In this document: piece by piece, positions 54,285 through 64,000 of the stretch
Position numbering within the stretch: position 1 is the stretch's first letter
How the letters are laid out: each line of letters starts with the position of its first letter
Assembly (NCBI GenBank): GCA_963681505.1
Contig: OY811972.1
Location: 11,884,279-11,948,278 of the forward strand
Length of the DNA: 64,000 nt
DNA from: Eunapius fragilis
Taxonomy: Eukaryota; Porifera; Demospongiae; Spongillida; Spongillidae
Reading direction: 5' to 3'
The notes under the pieces: model-generated
The model's input: only the letters and a program-made list of their open reading frames with translations
The model's database searches: none
Told to the model about the DNA's origin: nothing
Translations under genes and position numbers: made by a program

Positions 54285-54855
54285 CGTACTGCTTTATACA
54301 GATGCTTGTGTCTCATAGCCTCTCTGTCTCATATGTTGTTGTATCTCATAGCCTCCACTGCAAGCGCCTTTCCTTTATTATACGTTTAGAGAGGGGGGAG
54401 GTGCAGTTGAGTAAAAACCACAGCTGAGCGGAACAGCTGTTGTTGTGATTTACTCTCTGAAGGTACAGATGCACCATTTTTTAATTTCATTTACACGTCA
54501 CGCCCCTTGAAGCTGCATGTAAAAAATACACGCACACAAACACAAACACACACATTCAACACACACACACACACACACACACACTACGTTGTTCTGTTCA
54601 TGGCTCCTTACATGTGTGTGTCTCATAACCTCCAGTACATGGTACTCTATTATAGCGTCTGCTACATTTATGTGTCTCATAGCCTCCACTACATGCTCAT
54701 GTCCCATTCCCTTCCTTCACTATAACTTCAGAGAGGGTGGAGGTGTGGTTGAGTTCAAACCACTCCTGGGATTAAAAGCAACCCATCTTTTAACGCTCAG
54801 CACACAAAGACTGTACTGTTTGTCATAGAATTACACACACACATGAACACACACG

Positions 54856-54908
<53 letters not shown>

Positions 54909-55156
54909 ACATACATTAGTAGATGTGTCGTACAGCCTTCTCTACATGGTTGTGTCTCATAGCCTTCATCACATGCCCTGGTCTCATGCCTTTCACTACA
55001 TGGTCCTGTCTAATAGCCTCGACGACATGGTTTTGTTTCATAGCAGTCCACATGATGCTTGTATCATATAGCCTCCAGTACATGCCCATGTCTCCTAGTC
55101 TCCACTACATGGTCCATCCACGACTACACACTCATGTCCCATTCTCTTCCTTCACT

Positions 55157-55283
55157 ATAAGTTCAGAGTGGGAGGTGTCGTTGAGTTAAAACCACTGCTG
55201 GGCTGAAAGCAACCCATCTGTGCATTTCAGCCCAGGTGTGGTTTTAACTTGACCATGCCTCCCCCCACTCTGAACTTGAGCAC
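55157..55283. repeat. Imperfect palindrome, ~50-bp arms
   Basis: GTTCAGAGTGGGAGG...GTTAAAACCACTGCTGGGCT is mirrored by AGCCCAGGTGTGGTTTTAAC...CCCACTCTGAAC in the form of an inverted repeat. Single-arm copies of the same unit lie at 54390 and 54725. The flanking ~30-bp repeats are also inverted across it. Confidence 0.8.
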
Positions 55284-55344
55284 ATAGTGAAGGGCATGGT
55301 CACATGAGCATGTAGTGGAAGCTATGAGACACAAGCATGTAGCG

Positions 55345-56160
55345 GTGGCAGATTCAGAATGTGAAGGTGTGGGTGTGGTCCCACCCCACTAGCGCTCCAA
55401 GCTTCCCCATCAGGTTCTGAGGCTCCGCCCAATACGCCTATACAAAAGTGGAGTTTCATCATTAAAATTTTCAAAATGTCATCTCAATGAATACAATCTA
55501 TTTTAAGGGGAGAGAGCTAGGGCCGTCTGCTACATGTACATTGTGGAGTTTCATCATTTAAAAATGAATGCTATATACTTTAAACTAGAGGGCATGGGCC
55601 TATTGTACCCCCACTCCCCCCACGTCCCACCCCCCTCCCATCTGCTACTGTAAATTGTGGACTAGGAAAGCGGGCATTTAGGGGAGAATATGAGACATGC
55701 AGTGGAGGCTATGAGATACATGTAGTCCTCAGGTTTATGCATGTACATGTATGTGTGTTTATATGTGTGTTTACATCTATCTGCAAGGGGGTGTGACATG
55801 CAAATTAAAAAATTAAAGCATGGTGGGGGGGGGGGGGGGGTTGATACATCTGTGTGTGCAGAGCGTAAATCCTACCTAAAAAGAAGGGTTGCTTTCAGCC
55901 CAGCTAACTCGACCACACCTTCTCTATAGTGAAGATACAGGACCATGTGACACACACATGAAAGGAGCTATGAAACAGGACAATGTTGTGTGTACGTGTG
56001 CGTGTGTCTCTGGTACATGTGTTTTAAAGAGGAACTGCCATAACTTTATTCTATATGAAGTATCAATCTGGTTGTATGTAAATTATATATTTTAGCTCAT
56101 CAAAATGCTCAAATCTTCAGATACATTGGCTCAAAGTTGATTGATAGGGCACCATGATAA
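55345..56160. other. Non-coding with poly-G tract
   Basis: Low-complexity G/C runs (55605-55640 and 55825-55842) and no supported gene. Confidence 0.5.
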
Positions 56161-56225
56161 ATTAAAGTTTAGGACCGCGTGACGTCACTGGTCTCAAATA
56201 TGATGAACGATTCATATGTGTAGGC

Positions 56226-56585
56226 CACAGAGAGCGAGCCTTTGGGTCTACTTCCATACCATTTAGAGCCAGCAAGTGATGTACCTGACATCTCTAGCGA
56301 AAGTGATAGTGACAGTGAATTACAAGCTGACTTTGCTGCACATGTGCGTGTTGATAACACAGCTTGGTGCCCGTGTACCTAGTATGCTGCTCTCCTGACC
56401 ATACACTGTTGTAAGGAACTGGTGCACACAAGGCACCTTTTTAGTGATGTGGAGGGTCTCCAGTGCATCACAGATCACCCTGAGTTTGTTGGAGCATGCC
56501 TCAATCCACTAACTTCGTGCATCGCCTTGGTAGGTGTGATGGCGACAAGAGAAGATCCGATACATCTTCCTATTTCCAATAGGTA
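56226..56585 (+). pseudogene. P2X7 C-terminal-like domain fragment
   Basis: After a TATGTGTAG, one frame reads ESEPLGLLPYHLEPASDVPD, an acidic stretch, WCPCT, an in-frame stop, then CCKE and LQCITDHPEFVGACLNPLTS. The Trp-Cys-x-Cys, Cys-Cys and CITDHPEF pattern fits the cytosolic P2X7 ballast-like domain. That domain is widespread as a stand-alone module in invertebrate mobile and repeated genes. There is no ion-channel part. It ends at a stop near 56584. Confidence 0.7.
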
Positions 56586-56815
56586 AAGGGAGAGTGTGTT
56601 ATGTGAACTTCATTTGCAACTATCTTATTTGTTAATCAATATACATGCACATGCATGTATGCCTGTACGTCATATAGTCATACAGCATATCTATGGTGGA
56701 CTTTCAGGATCCAATTGGGCAGAAGAGTTAGAAAGATTATTCCCTCATGTCCAGTAACTGCCATAAGTCCAGCGTTTCCTGAACTGGACAATATTGATGT
56801 AGGCTAATAAACATC

Positions 56816-56985
56816 CTTCTCATCCTCCTCCTCCTCCTCCTCCTCCTCCTCCTCCTCCTCCTCCTCCTCCTCCTCCTCCTCCTCCTCCTCCTCCTCCTCC
56901 TCCTCCTCCTCCTCCTCCTCCTCCTCCTCCTCCTCCTCCTCCTCCTCCCTCCTCCTCCTCCTACTCCTCCTCCTCCTCCTCCTAC
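56816..56985. repeat. (CCT)n trinucleotide array
   Basis: About fifty-five CCT units with two interruptions. It makes a spurious poly-Arg frame on the minus strand. Confidence 0.98.
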
Positions 56986-57452
56986 ATTATTAAAATCGAA
57001 TTTCAAATTTATGACAGTCCTAATTGGCCTCGTGCGTGCGCATGACTTCGGCTAGCTTACCTAACTTGTTCATTACTGGTGTATTGTGTACTGCTATTTG
57101 AATTTCAATGCTATCTCCTATATTATACAAACATGGAGTGCATGACTGAAGGGGTGCAGGTTGACTCCCCCATTAGGACTTGAAAAGTGTAATTTCATAC
57201 TTTTGGAGATTTTTCAATCCAATAAACGGTGCCTCCTGGGTCGGTGTTCCAGACCCCTATTGGGGACCTTACAACCCTCCCCCATACCCCCCACACTTTA
57301 TATACCCTTCACCACTGATGACAGAGGTGGGGGATGTGATGGTGGAGAAGTTCCACCATTGGGATTCTCCTCCATACCACTAGGAGGATTCTCCCCCATA
57401 ATATCATCACACATGTCCAAATGCCCTGTATCTATCCCTGAACTGTACCCAC

Positions 57453-57551
57453 CTCATCATGGTGATTGAGCTTGGCACCCCCATCCAACAGCAGTTTCAC
57501 ACAATCCCAATGGCCAGCTTCTGATGCTGCCGTCAGTGGGGTCTTTCCATT
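57453..57551 (-). CDS. Solitary ankyrin repeat exon
   Basis: A 99-bp phase-0 minus-strand exon with TTTATAG acceptor and GTGGGT donor. It encodes NGKTPLTAASEAGHWDCVKL and ends KLNHHDE. It is closest to the exon at 49840-49938. It could be an upstream exon of the Roc-Death gene, 5.5 kb away, or part of another paralogue whose remainder was displaced by the YR element starting about 100 bp to the right. Confidence 0.8.
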
Positions 57552-57656
57552 CTATAAAGAGAAGGCCATTGTACCAAGAGTGTCTCTAACACAGATGTGT
57601 GTGGACAGGATTACCACAGGTGTGAAAATGAACACAAATTGGGGTTTGGGAAAGAA

Positions 57657-57682
57657 GAACGTAGTGAATTAGACAGAAACTA
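57657..57682. repeat. 26-bp direct repeat, left copy (YR element boundary)
   Basis: GAACGTAGTGAATTAGACAG + AAACTA is identical at 63975-64000, the last bases of the window. The two copies bracket the whole YR-gypsy composite. This could be a split direct repeat of a Ngaro/DIRS-type element, a target duplication, or the start of a tandem copy. Confidence 0.8.
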
Positions 57683-57741
57683 TGCTCCCTCCGTATGTGA
57701 TTGGTTGTACAGCACGTGATGTGACCACGTGGCAGTAGTGG

Positions 57742-57749
57742 TATATAAG
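57742..57749 (+). promoter_or_regulatory. TATA box of the YR element
   Basis: TATATAAG lies about 57 bp before the first YR-element frame. A TCAGTCT initiator-like motif follows near 57756. Confidence 0.5.
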
Positions 57750-57798
57750 GTTATATCAGTCTACGTTGCCAGTGCACGTTCTGTAAACTTCATTCTAA

Positions 57799-58578
57799 TT
57801 GTCTCGAGAGAGTTCACCAGACCACGAGGACACAGCTAGGGGGGAAAGCTCCGGAAAAGGATCTGTAGCAGTGGGGGTCACCAGCGACCAGTTTGCCATC
57901 CTGTTGGAGGAAGTCAGGCAGCTCCCGGATGGACAGGAGAATACCGCGCTCAAACTGGAGAAGGGCGTGCACCGTGACCCTTATATCTTCAAACGTCGCG
58001 GTAATAAAGATATCGCTGACCGCCTTAGCAACGCCAGCACCTGAGTGAGTCCATTCAGTCAAAATCAGCTGTAGAGGAGGTAGTGCATGCTGTTTCATGG
58101 TTGCATCAGATGGCTGGTTTGACATTCATTGCAGGGTCTCCCATAGTGCAAGCTACTTTGGGTGGCCTTAGGCGGGAATTAGCTAAACCCAAGAAGCGTA
58201 AGGAACCTGTTACACCACAAATGTTATTGGCTATGGTAGGAGCAGTGGGGCTCTCCCCTTACCTTACAGAGGTCCACTTACTGGCAATCTGTCTTGTGGC
58301 ATTTACGGGTTTCCTAAGGTGTGATGAATTATTGAAGCTGCGGTGTGCCGATGTGGTCTTTAATTCGGAGGGTATGGTAATACAGATTACATCCAGTAAG
58401 ACAGATTAGTATAGGGAGGGTGCATCTTTAGTGATTGCTCGTACAGGCACAGCTACATGTCCCGTTGGCATGATGCAAAGATATTTTCCATGGGTCGCCT
58501 AGCGCATGACTCACAGGACTATCTGTTCAGGGGAATAATGCACAACAAGTCGGGGGAATGTTTGCGGAAGAGTGGTAG
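57799..58578 (+). pseudogene. YR element: gag-like leader and N-terminal tyrosine recombinase
   Basis: A frame from 57799 (no ATG; GTCTCGAGAG context) reads to RDPYIFKRRGNKDIADRL, resembling the small leader protein of YR elements. After a frameshift, 58083-58409 encodes WLHQMAGLTFIAGSPIVQAT, VTPQMLLAMVGAVGL and VAFTGFLRCDELLKLRCADV. The last contains the presumed first catalytic Arg (FLRCDELL). Stops follow, and the gene is cut at 58578 by the gypsy LTR. RT is absent, so it is either an internally deleted DIRS/Ngaro-like element or a recombinase-only (Crypton-like) one. Confidence 0.75.
58575..58578. repeat. Target-site duplication GTAG, left
   Basis: GTAG precedes the 5' LTR and recurs directly after the 3' LTR at 63608-63611. 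It restores the recombinase frame (SGSLSYSRL) if one copy is counted. Confidence 0.9.
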
Positions 58579-58696
58579 TGTAACAGTATCATGTGCACCC
58601 TGTACTAAGATCTAGAACATTCCTTTTATTGAGTATTTATGGTGTATATTTTGTATGCATAATACACTTCTTTGCTAAGTTCTGAACGTCGTCACA
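58579..58696 (+). repeat. 5' LTR of gypsy copy 2
   Basis: 118 bp, TGTAACAG...GTCGTCACA. It contains a weak TATA-like run (TATTTATGG) mid-LTR. Confidence 0.93.
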
Positions 58697-58727
58697 TTGG
58701 TGTCAGGAGTGGAGACTGGCAGCAATA

Positions 58728-59496
58728 ATGATCCAAATGAGCGCTCGGCCTCCGGTGAAGTTTTCTGAAAAGGGAGACTGGAACCTTTGGGTCACGCGCT
58801 TCGAGAGGTACGTCCAGGAGGTGAAAGCACCTGACAAGGTGATGGTAAAAGAACTCCTACCATTGCTGGATGACGAACCGTTGAGGTTAGTAGTGCAAAA
58901 TGAATTGTCTGAGTCTGCAGACTACAAAACTGTGCGAGACTGTCTGCAAAGCCGCTATGGTCATGAAGGCACGGAAATGGAATGGCGGGCGAAATTTCAA
59001 ACGCGGGTGCAACAGCGCGGTGAGTCCTTAGTGGAGTATGCCGGTGAGTTGCGCGTGCTGGCAGGGAGAGCATTTCCAACGTGGTCTAACAAACAGCGCG
59101 AAATGTTAACTAGTAACCAGTTCATCCAAGGGATTTCATCCCCGTTGGTCCAAGTCCAGTTGATGAAAGACATGCCCAAGACCGTCAGTGAAGCTGTGGC
59201 TACTGCGTATAGGCTGGAAGCAGGTGGAGGTGGCCCATAAACAGCTGCAAATGGGGAGGAATGCCGAGGAACCTTTGGCAGCTGCAGTTATACATGTGCC
59301 GGCTGGTTGGGAAGATACGCTTCACCGCCTAACGAGACAGGTAGAAAGGCTAGTGGAGGAAGTAACAACTCTAAAGAAGGAGCCCATAGAGGAGCCAAGG
59401 AGTGTTGAGCAGCTCAGTAAAGTCGCTCACAGGAATCGTGATATCATTTGCTGGCATTGCAACGAAAAAGGTCACGTAAAGCGGAATTGTCTTTAA
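58728..59496 (+). pseudogene. gypsy gag (copy 2), one frameshift
   Basis: The capsid-like part starts MIQMSARPPVKFSEKGDWNL and runs to a stop at 59238-59240. A shifted frame continues from about 59215 through a coiled-coil-like stretch (LTRQVERLVEEVTTLKKE) to the CCHC knuckle CWHCNEKGHVKRNC, with a stop at 59494-59496. It packages the element's RNA. Confidence 0.88.
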
Positions 59497-59583
59497 ATAG
59501 GTAAAGCATCCTTTAAACTGGAGCGGGTCGGTGGGACAGGTCTACCGCCGACCTCGCATGTAAAGACCGAAAGACAGCAAGCT

Positions 59584-60210
59584 ATGGTGGGTAGCATCGA
59601 AACGAGCTCCGCTATATGGATGACAGGCCAGATTGAAGGGCGTGAGATGGTTATGTTGCTCGACACGGGCTCTGCAGTGACGTTACTCAGCCCTCACGTG
59701 TGGGAAGCGATCAAGCCTGCAGGTGATTGTAAGTTGCATGATGCATCTCATGGTGTGGTAACTGCTGATGGGAGTGCTCCTACACTGGTGGTACAGGCCA
59801 ATCTTTTGGTGAGTGTTGGTGGTTTAGTCAGGCAACATTGTGTTCTAGTAGCTCAGAGTCTCACACAAGAATGCATTTTGGGTGCAGATTTCCTAGTGGC
59901 TAATGATTGCATTATTGACTATCATTCAAAAACATTGCTTGCTGGTGGACAGTTAGTTCCAATACATTGTAGGGAACAATACCAGCCTGTAAATGTAGCA
60001 TGTACATGTGGTGTTGAAATAATAGAAGACATATGCATACCAAAACAACGTGAGATGTTGATTCCTGTCAGACTGACTAGACACAAGAATATCTCAGATG
60101 CAGGTGACGGGTTTTGTGGACTGCTGGAACTGGAGTCCAACGCCGTAGGCTTGCTGTGGCCCATTCAATCTCACGAAACAAGACAGGTGTTACAATGGCA
60201 CAGGTTATGA
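59584..60210 (+). pseudogene. gypsy aspartic protease region (copy 2)
   Basis: The active-site LLDTGSAVTLLSPHVW and ILGADFL motifs are intact. The frame ends at 60208-60210 before reaching RT. Position and motif are as in copy 1, but the catalytic DTG is preserved here. Confidence 0.88.
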
Positions 60211-60408
60211 ATCCTAACCCAACAGCAGTTAAGATCCACAAGGGAAAAAAGGTTGGAAAATTTCAGATTGTTGATGAGCACTAGTGTGTGTGTGTGTGAT
60301 CAATGCTCCAGTGACAAATGCAGGTGCGAGGTCGCAGGAGAACCTGGGCAATATAATTAACAGTCTAGTTTTGATACTGAAGACATTGCGCCAGGGGAGA
60401 GAGAAGAG

Positions 60409-62250
60409 TTGAGGGAACTTCTGCACCGGTTCTCTGATGTCATTTTAGTATCTGACACTGACATCGGACGAAATGACATGGTTCAACACAGCATTGACAC
60501 CCAGAACTCTAAACCGATTAAGCAGGGCCCCCGCAGGCTACCCTTTCATCGCCGCCAGGAGGTAAAACAATTACTTGACAGCATGCTTGAGAATGACATA
60601 ATTGAACCTGGTAATGGTCCATGGGCATCACCTATTGTTTTGGTGACAAAATAAAGATGGGTCCACTAGATTTTGTGTTGACTTTCGTCAGCTTGATTCA
60701 GTCACCAGGAAGGATGCTCACCCCATCCCAAGAATTGATGAATCCCTGGATGCACTGCATGGAGCATGCTGGTTCTCAACACTGGACCTTGCAAGCGGTT
60801 ATTGGCAGGTGGGAGTTGCTGCAGAAGACCAAGAGAAAACGGCTTTCTCTACACCATTTGGGTTGTACCAATTTTGTGTAATGCCCTTCGGTCTGTGCAA
60901 TGCACCTAGCACTTTTCATCGACTGACGGAGCTTGTGCTTACTGGTTTACATTGGTCATCCTGTCTGGTATATCTTGACGATATTATCATTTACAGCAGA
61001 TCCATCAAGGAGCATGTCACAAAATTGGCAGAAGTGCTTGGGAGGCTAAATCAGGCAGGAACGAAGCTGAAACCAAAGAAATGCAGACTGTTGCGGAAGA
61101 AAGTCAGCTACTTGGGTTACGTAGTATCCAGTGAGAGTGTTCAAACAGACCCGCAAAAGGTTGACTGTATACTGAACTGGCCTACCCCTGCTTCACAGAA
61201 AGAACTGAGACAGTTCCTGGGTCTCGCCTCGTACTACCGGCGATTCGTGAAAGGCTTTGCTGGCATTGCAGCCCCACTCAATCATCTTCTGGAAAAGGGT
61301 AAGCCATGGATGTGGCCAAAGGAATGTCAGGTTGCTCTTTAAAGGGTATGCTCACAACAGCCCCTGTTTTGGCCTACCCTCATTTTGAATTTGAATTTAT
61401 TGTTGATTGTGATGCTAGTGATGATGGTGTTGGAGCAGTACTGTCACAATGCATTAATGATTCTGAAAATGTTATCTCATATGCAAGTAGAGCATTGACT
61501 AAAGCAGAAAGGAAATACTATGCTACCCGAAAGTAAATGCTGGCATTTGTGTGGGCTGTGGGCCAATTCCGTCCATATCTTCTTGGAAGACCTTTCACGG
61601 TGCGAACAGACCACAGTGTGCTGCAGTGGCTCTACTCATTCAAAGAACCAGAAGGGCAGGTGGCACGGTGGCTAGAGTCTCTTGCAGAGAATGACCTCAA
61701 GGTCCAGCATCGCCCAGGAAAAAAGCACACTAATGCAGATGCCTTGTCGCGATTACCTGGCCAGCTGGTGGATGTTAATGTCAGCAGTACAACATCTGTA
61801 CCAAACAGCAACTGGTTACCATGCTTGACTGAATCTCAGATTCGTGAGTTGCAAGATACTGATGAAGATATAAAACAAAAACAAGTCATCGATTGGGTAG
61901 AGCACCCTAATGCACGACCCAACCAGTGTCCACCAAGTGCTAGCCATGTGCTAAAAAGCTTATGGGCTCAAAAGAAATATTTAGAGGTGAAAAGAGGAGT
62001 TCTGTATAGGCAGTGGTGGGATGCAGGGGGTGGTGGAGTAAATAAATGCCTTCAGCTTGTTATACCTCCCAGTACAGTGCCAAGTGTCCTCTCTGAGCTT
62101 CATGATTCTCTCTCTGGGGGGCACTTAGGAGTTGGCAAGGTCTTGGAAAAGGTTCGGGCCAGGTTTTATTGGGTTGGACGTCATGACGTGGAAGAATGGT
62201 GTGGATCCTGCAATCTTTGTGGGTCCACTAAAGCACCTCCTAAGCAGTGA
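60409..62250 (+). pseudogene. gypsy RT-RNase H and integrase zinc finger (copy 2), broken frames
   Basis: RT fingers ASPIVLVTK end in an in-frame TAA at 60652-60654. The palm resumes in another frame (MPFGLCNAPSTFHRL, YLDDIIIYS). RNase H shows [15 protein letters not shown] and TDHSVLQWLYSFKEP, with a stop at 61534-61536. The integrase HHCC part (GGHLGVGKVLEKVRARFYW, CGSCNLC) runs to 62250. Relative to copy 1 it keeps the first RNase H Asp but has its own stops. Confidence 0.9.
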
Positions 62251-63299
62251 CATGCTCCGCTACAAATCCTGCAGCAACAGCTCCTATGGATCGTGTTGCT
62301 ATGGACATATTGGGTCCCTTATCCATAACCCCACGCCAAAACAAGTATGTGTTAGTTGTTGGTGATTATTTCACAAAGTGGACAGAAGCATTTCCTATAC
62401 CTGATATGGAGACTGCCACAATTGCTCGTGTATTGGTAAATGAATTCATCTCTAGGTTTGGAGCTCCAACTCACCTCCATTCTGACCAGGGCAGGAGCTT
62501 TGAATAATCACTAATAAAGGAAATCTGTAGGCTGATGTGGATTGTGAAAACCAGGACCACTCCATATCACCCTCAATCAGATGGTATGATCGAGTGGTTC
62601 AACAGGACACTACTTTCGATGCTGAGAATGGCTGCAGTGGACGATGAGACTAACTGGGACCTCAGGATACCGTGTCTTATGCTGGCATATCGAACCAGTA
62701 TCCACGAGGCCACTAAGCACACACCATTTTCTTTAATGTTTGGAAGGGAGGTACAGTTACCTATTGATGTTATGTATGGTCTGCCTTCAGGTACAGAACA
62801 GCCAGCCAATGTGCCATTGTTTGTTAAAGACCTGAGGAAATGGATGAGTGAAGCCTACAAACGGGTGAGAAGCCACTTATCTTCTGAACAGAGAGACCAC
62901 AAGCAAATCTATCATGCGAAGGTGGCTGGTAAACCATTTACCAGAGGGAGTAAGGTGTGGCTGAATAACCCAGTAGTTCCTAGTGGGCAATCAAGAAAGT
63001 TGCATAGATTTTGGAAGGGACCTTATACAGTTGTGGATGTTTGGGACAATTGTGTGTACAAAATAAAACTAGATGCAGTCCCACATAAGCAGCATATAGT
63101 GCATTTTGATAGGCTAAAGCCATTTGTAGAGAGAGTGTTGCATGAATGTGGAACTGTCAGTTCTCAGGGTGATGGTAAACCAAAAGAAGGGGAAGCAGAA
63201 GAAGATGAGTTGGATATGATGGTACTACCATTACAAGATCCACAAGAGGCCACTCCCCCCACCAGCACATGTGGATGTAGAAGAACCCGGCATGGCTAA
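62247..63299 (+). pseudogene. gypsy integrase core and C-terminus (copy 2)
   Basis: MDILGPLSITPRQNKYVLVV carries the first Asp. HSDQGRSFE carries the second and ends at a stop (62505-62507). WIVKTRTTPYHPQSDGMIEW carries the Glu. A DNA-binding tail (GSKVWLNNP, FWKGPYTVVDVW) follows. Compared with copy 1 there is no stop before DGMIEW, but there is one after SFE. Confidence 0.9.
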
Positions 63300-63486
63300 C
63301 AACCCTAGAGACGACGGAGAAGCAGTGGAACCTCTGGCAAAGGCAGATGAGCAAGCCCAAGATATTGCCCCACCCACAGACAGTATACGTCGATCAACCC
63401 GTCTAAGACGGCCTCCTTAAAGATTGGAAACCTGGGTCTACTTTTAAATCGACACATGGGTGTGTTCCTTATGGAAGAGGGAGCAA

Positions 63487-63607
63487 TGTAACAGTATCAC
63501 GTGCACCCTGTAATATTAAGATCTAGAACATTCCTTTTATTGAGTATTTATGGTGTATATTTTGTATATATATTTCACTTCTTTGCTAAGTTCTGAACGT
63601 CGTCACA
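63487..63607 (+). repeat. 3' LTR of gypsy copy 2
   Basis: 121 bp, TGTAACAG...GTCGTCACA, preceded by the purine tract GAAGAGGGAGCAA. Confidence 0.94.
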
Positions 63608-63955
63608 GTAGCCTTAGCTACTCTAGGCTGCGGGAAATGTTACTGGAGAAGATTAGTAGCCTGGGTGTGGACCCTAAGTTGTTTGGGATGCACAGCATGT
63701 GGGCTGGTGGTGCCACAGTAGCCGCTAACGCCAGGGTGCCTGATAGGCTATTCAAGAGGCATGGGAGGTGGAAATCAGTCAGCGAAGGATGGGTATGTAA
63801 AGGACTCTGTCGAGAGCCGCTTAGAAGTTTCTAAGAACTTGGGTATCTAGCCAGCTTTCTTTGAACTTCTAGCTGGCAATTGTGCACAGGTGATGCTGCA
63901 CCAATATTTGTCATTATGCATGGGGTAAGGGTGGTATACATGTACGAGGAGGGAG
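63608..63955 (+). pseudogene. Tyrosine recombinase C-terminal fragment (copy 2)
   Basis: The continuation of the recombinase interrupted at 58578: FGMHSMWAGGATVAANA, DRLFKRHGRWKS and, in a shifted frame, AKDGYVKDS. The usual HSxR Arg is Trp here as in copy 1, so the loss predates the duplication. Homology with copy 1 runs to 63955. Confidence 0.87.
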
Positions 63956-63961
63956 ATACAC

Positions 63962-64000
63962 GTTTCTGTCGGTTGAACGTAGTGAATTAGACAGAAACTA
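63962..64000. repeat. Right boundary: inverted and direct repeat of the YR element
   Basis: GTTTCTGTC (63962-63970) and GACAGAAAC (63990-63998) form an inverted pair within the right copy of the 26-bp direct repeat (63975-64000). The window ends at the last base of the repeat, so what follows is unknown. Confidence 0.75.

Larger units (their letters stand above)
53030..55740. repeat. Dispersed ~30-bp repeat clusters, both orientations
   Basis: Variants of TCTCATAGCCTCCACTACAT occur at 53036-53260, 54300-54360, 54610-54715 and 54920-55150. The complement occurs at about 55297-55345 and 55690-55730. (CA)n runs lie at 52967-53010, 54535-54582 and 54834-54910. A TIR element (53480-54284) interrupts the first clusters. 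Confidence 0.85.
58579..63607 (+). mobile_element. Ty3/gypsy LTR retrotransposon, copy 2 (complete, 5.03 kb)
   Basis: A complete element: 5' LTR, leader, gag, protease, RT, RNase H, integrase, polypurine tract and 3' LTR, flanked by GTAG. A candidate primer-binding site (TGGTGTCAGGAGTGGAGA) begins two bases after the 5' LTR. The short 118-121-bp LTRs are unusual for gypsy elements. The two LTRs differ by a few substitutions and a three-base insertion, so the insertion is not brand new. Frames are interrupted in gag, RT, RNase H and integrase, so it is not autonomous. Confidence 0.96.

Noticed and set aside
56737-57006. Poly-Arg ORF on the minus strand
   Set aside because: It is the (CCT)n array; no splice or start context.

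Overview
The window is eukaryotic, almost certainly animal DNA. Genes are split into short phase-compatible exons with GT-AG introns, there is no operon structure, and simple repeats and transposon wreckage are dense. The mix of a DNA polymerase epsilon gene, ankyrin-Roc/COR-Death proteins (DAPK/ROCO-like, lacking a kinase here), a KRBA2-like Ginger transposon and DIRS/Ngaro-like tyrosine-recombinase elements suggests a marine invertebrate, most likely a demosponge. The organism call is inference; the gene families are read from the sequence.

Layout. (1) 1-4481: the 3' part of a degenerate Ty3/gypsy retrotransposon sitting inside a tyrosine-recombinase (YR) gene. (2) 4.5-10.15 kb, minus strand: the 5' part of an ankyrin-repeat gene. 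It has a start exon at 10069-10143 and six phase-0 ankyrin exons of exactly 99 bp, with arrays of a 22-bp minisatellite between them. (3) 11.64-19.45 kb, plus strand: the first 19 recognisable exons of POLE. It has an E2F-like promoter site, intact proofreading motifs and polymerase motif A, but it decays by frameshift in exon 19 and stops at a poly-G tract; the second half of the protein is absent. (4) 19.8-25.4 kb: a displaced copy of POLE exon 12, a piggyBac transposase remnant with a TTAA-centred palindrome, gypsy and DIRS-like fragments, and a 326-bp TIR element. (5) 25.5-30.5 kb: mostly non-coding, with a duplicated ~1 kb block. (6) 30845-37641: a nearly complete Ginger-type DNA transposon (integrase, CXC cysteine motif, Ulp1 protease, PHD finger), itself inserted in a foldback element and carrying another foldback element. 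(7) 38730-51984, minus strand: an eight-exon ankyrin-Roc-COR-Death gene of 855 codons with a consistent frame. Its 6-kb intron holds gypsy debris. (8) 52-57.5 kb: minisatellites, an ~805-bp TIR element, a P2X7-C-like fragment and a further ankyrin exon. (9) 57657-64000: a YR element interrupted by a second, full-length gypsy copy with two LTRs and a 4-bp GTAG target duplication.

The main large-scale point is that the gypsy copies at the two ends of the window sit at the same base of the same YR gene. They are therefore copies of one nested insertion, not two independent insertions. The host genes form two themes: replication (POLE) and intracellular ankyrin/ROCO/Death signalling genes expanded by exon duplication. 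No tRNA, rRNA or CRISPR array was recognised.
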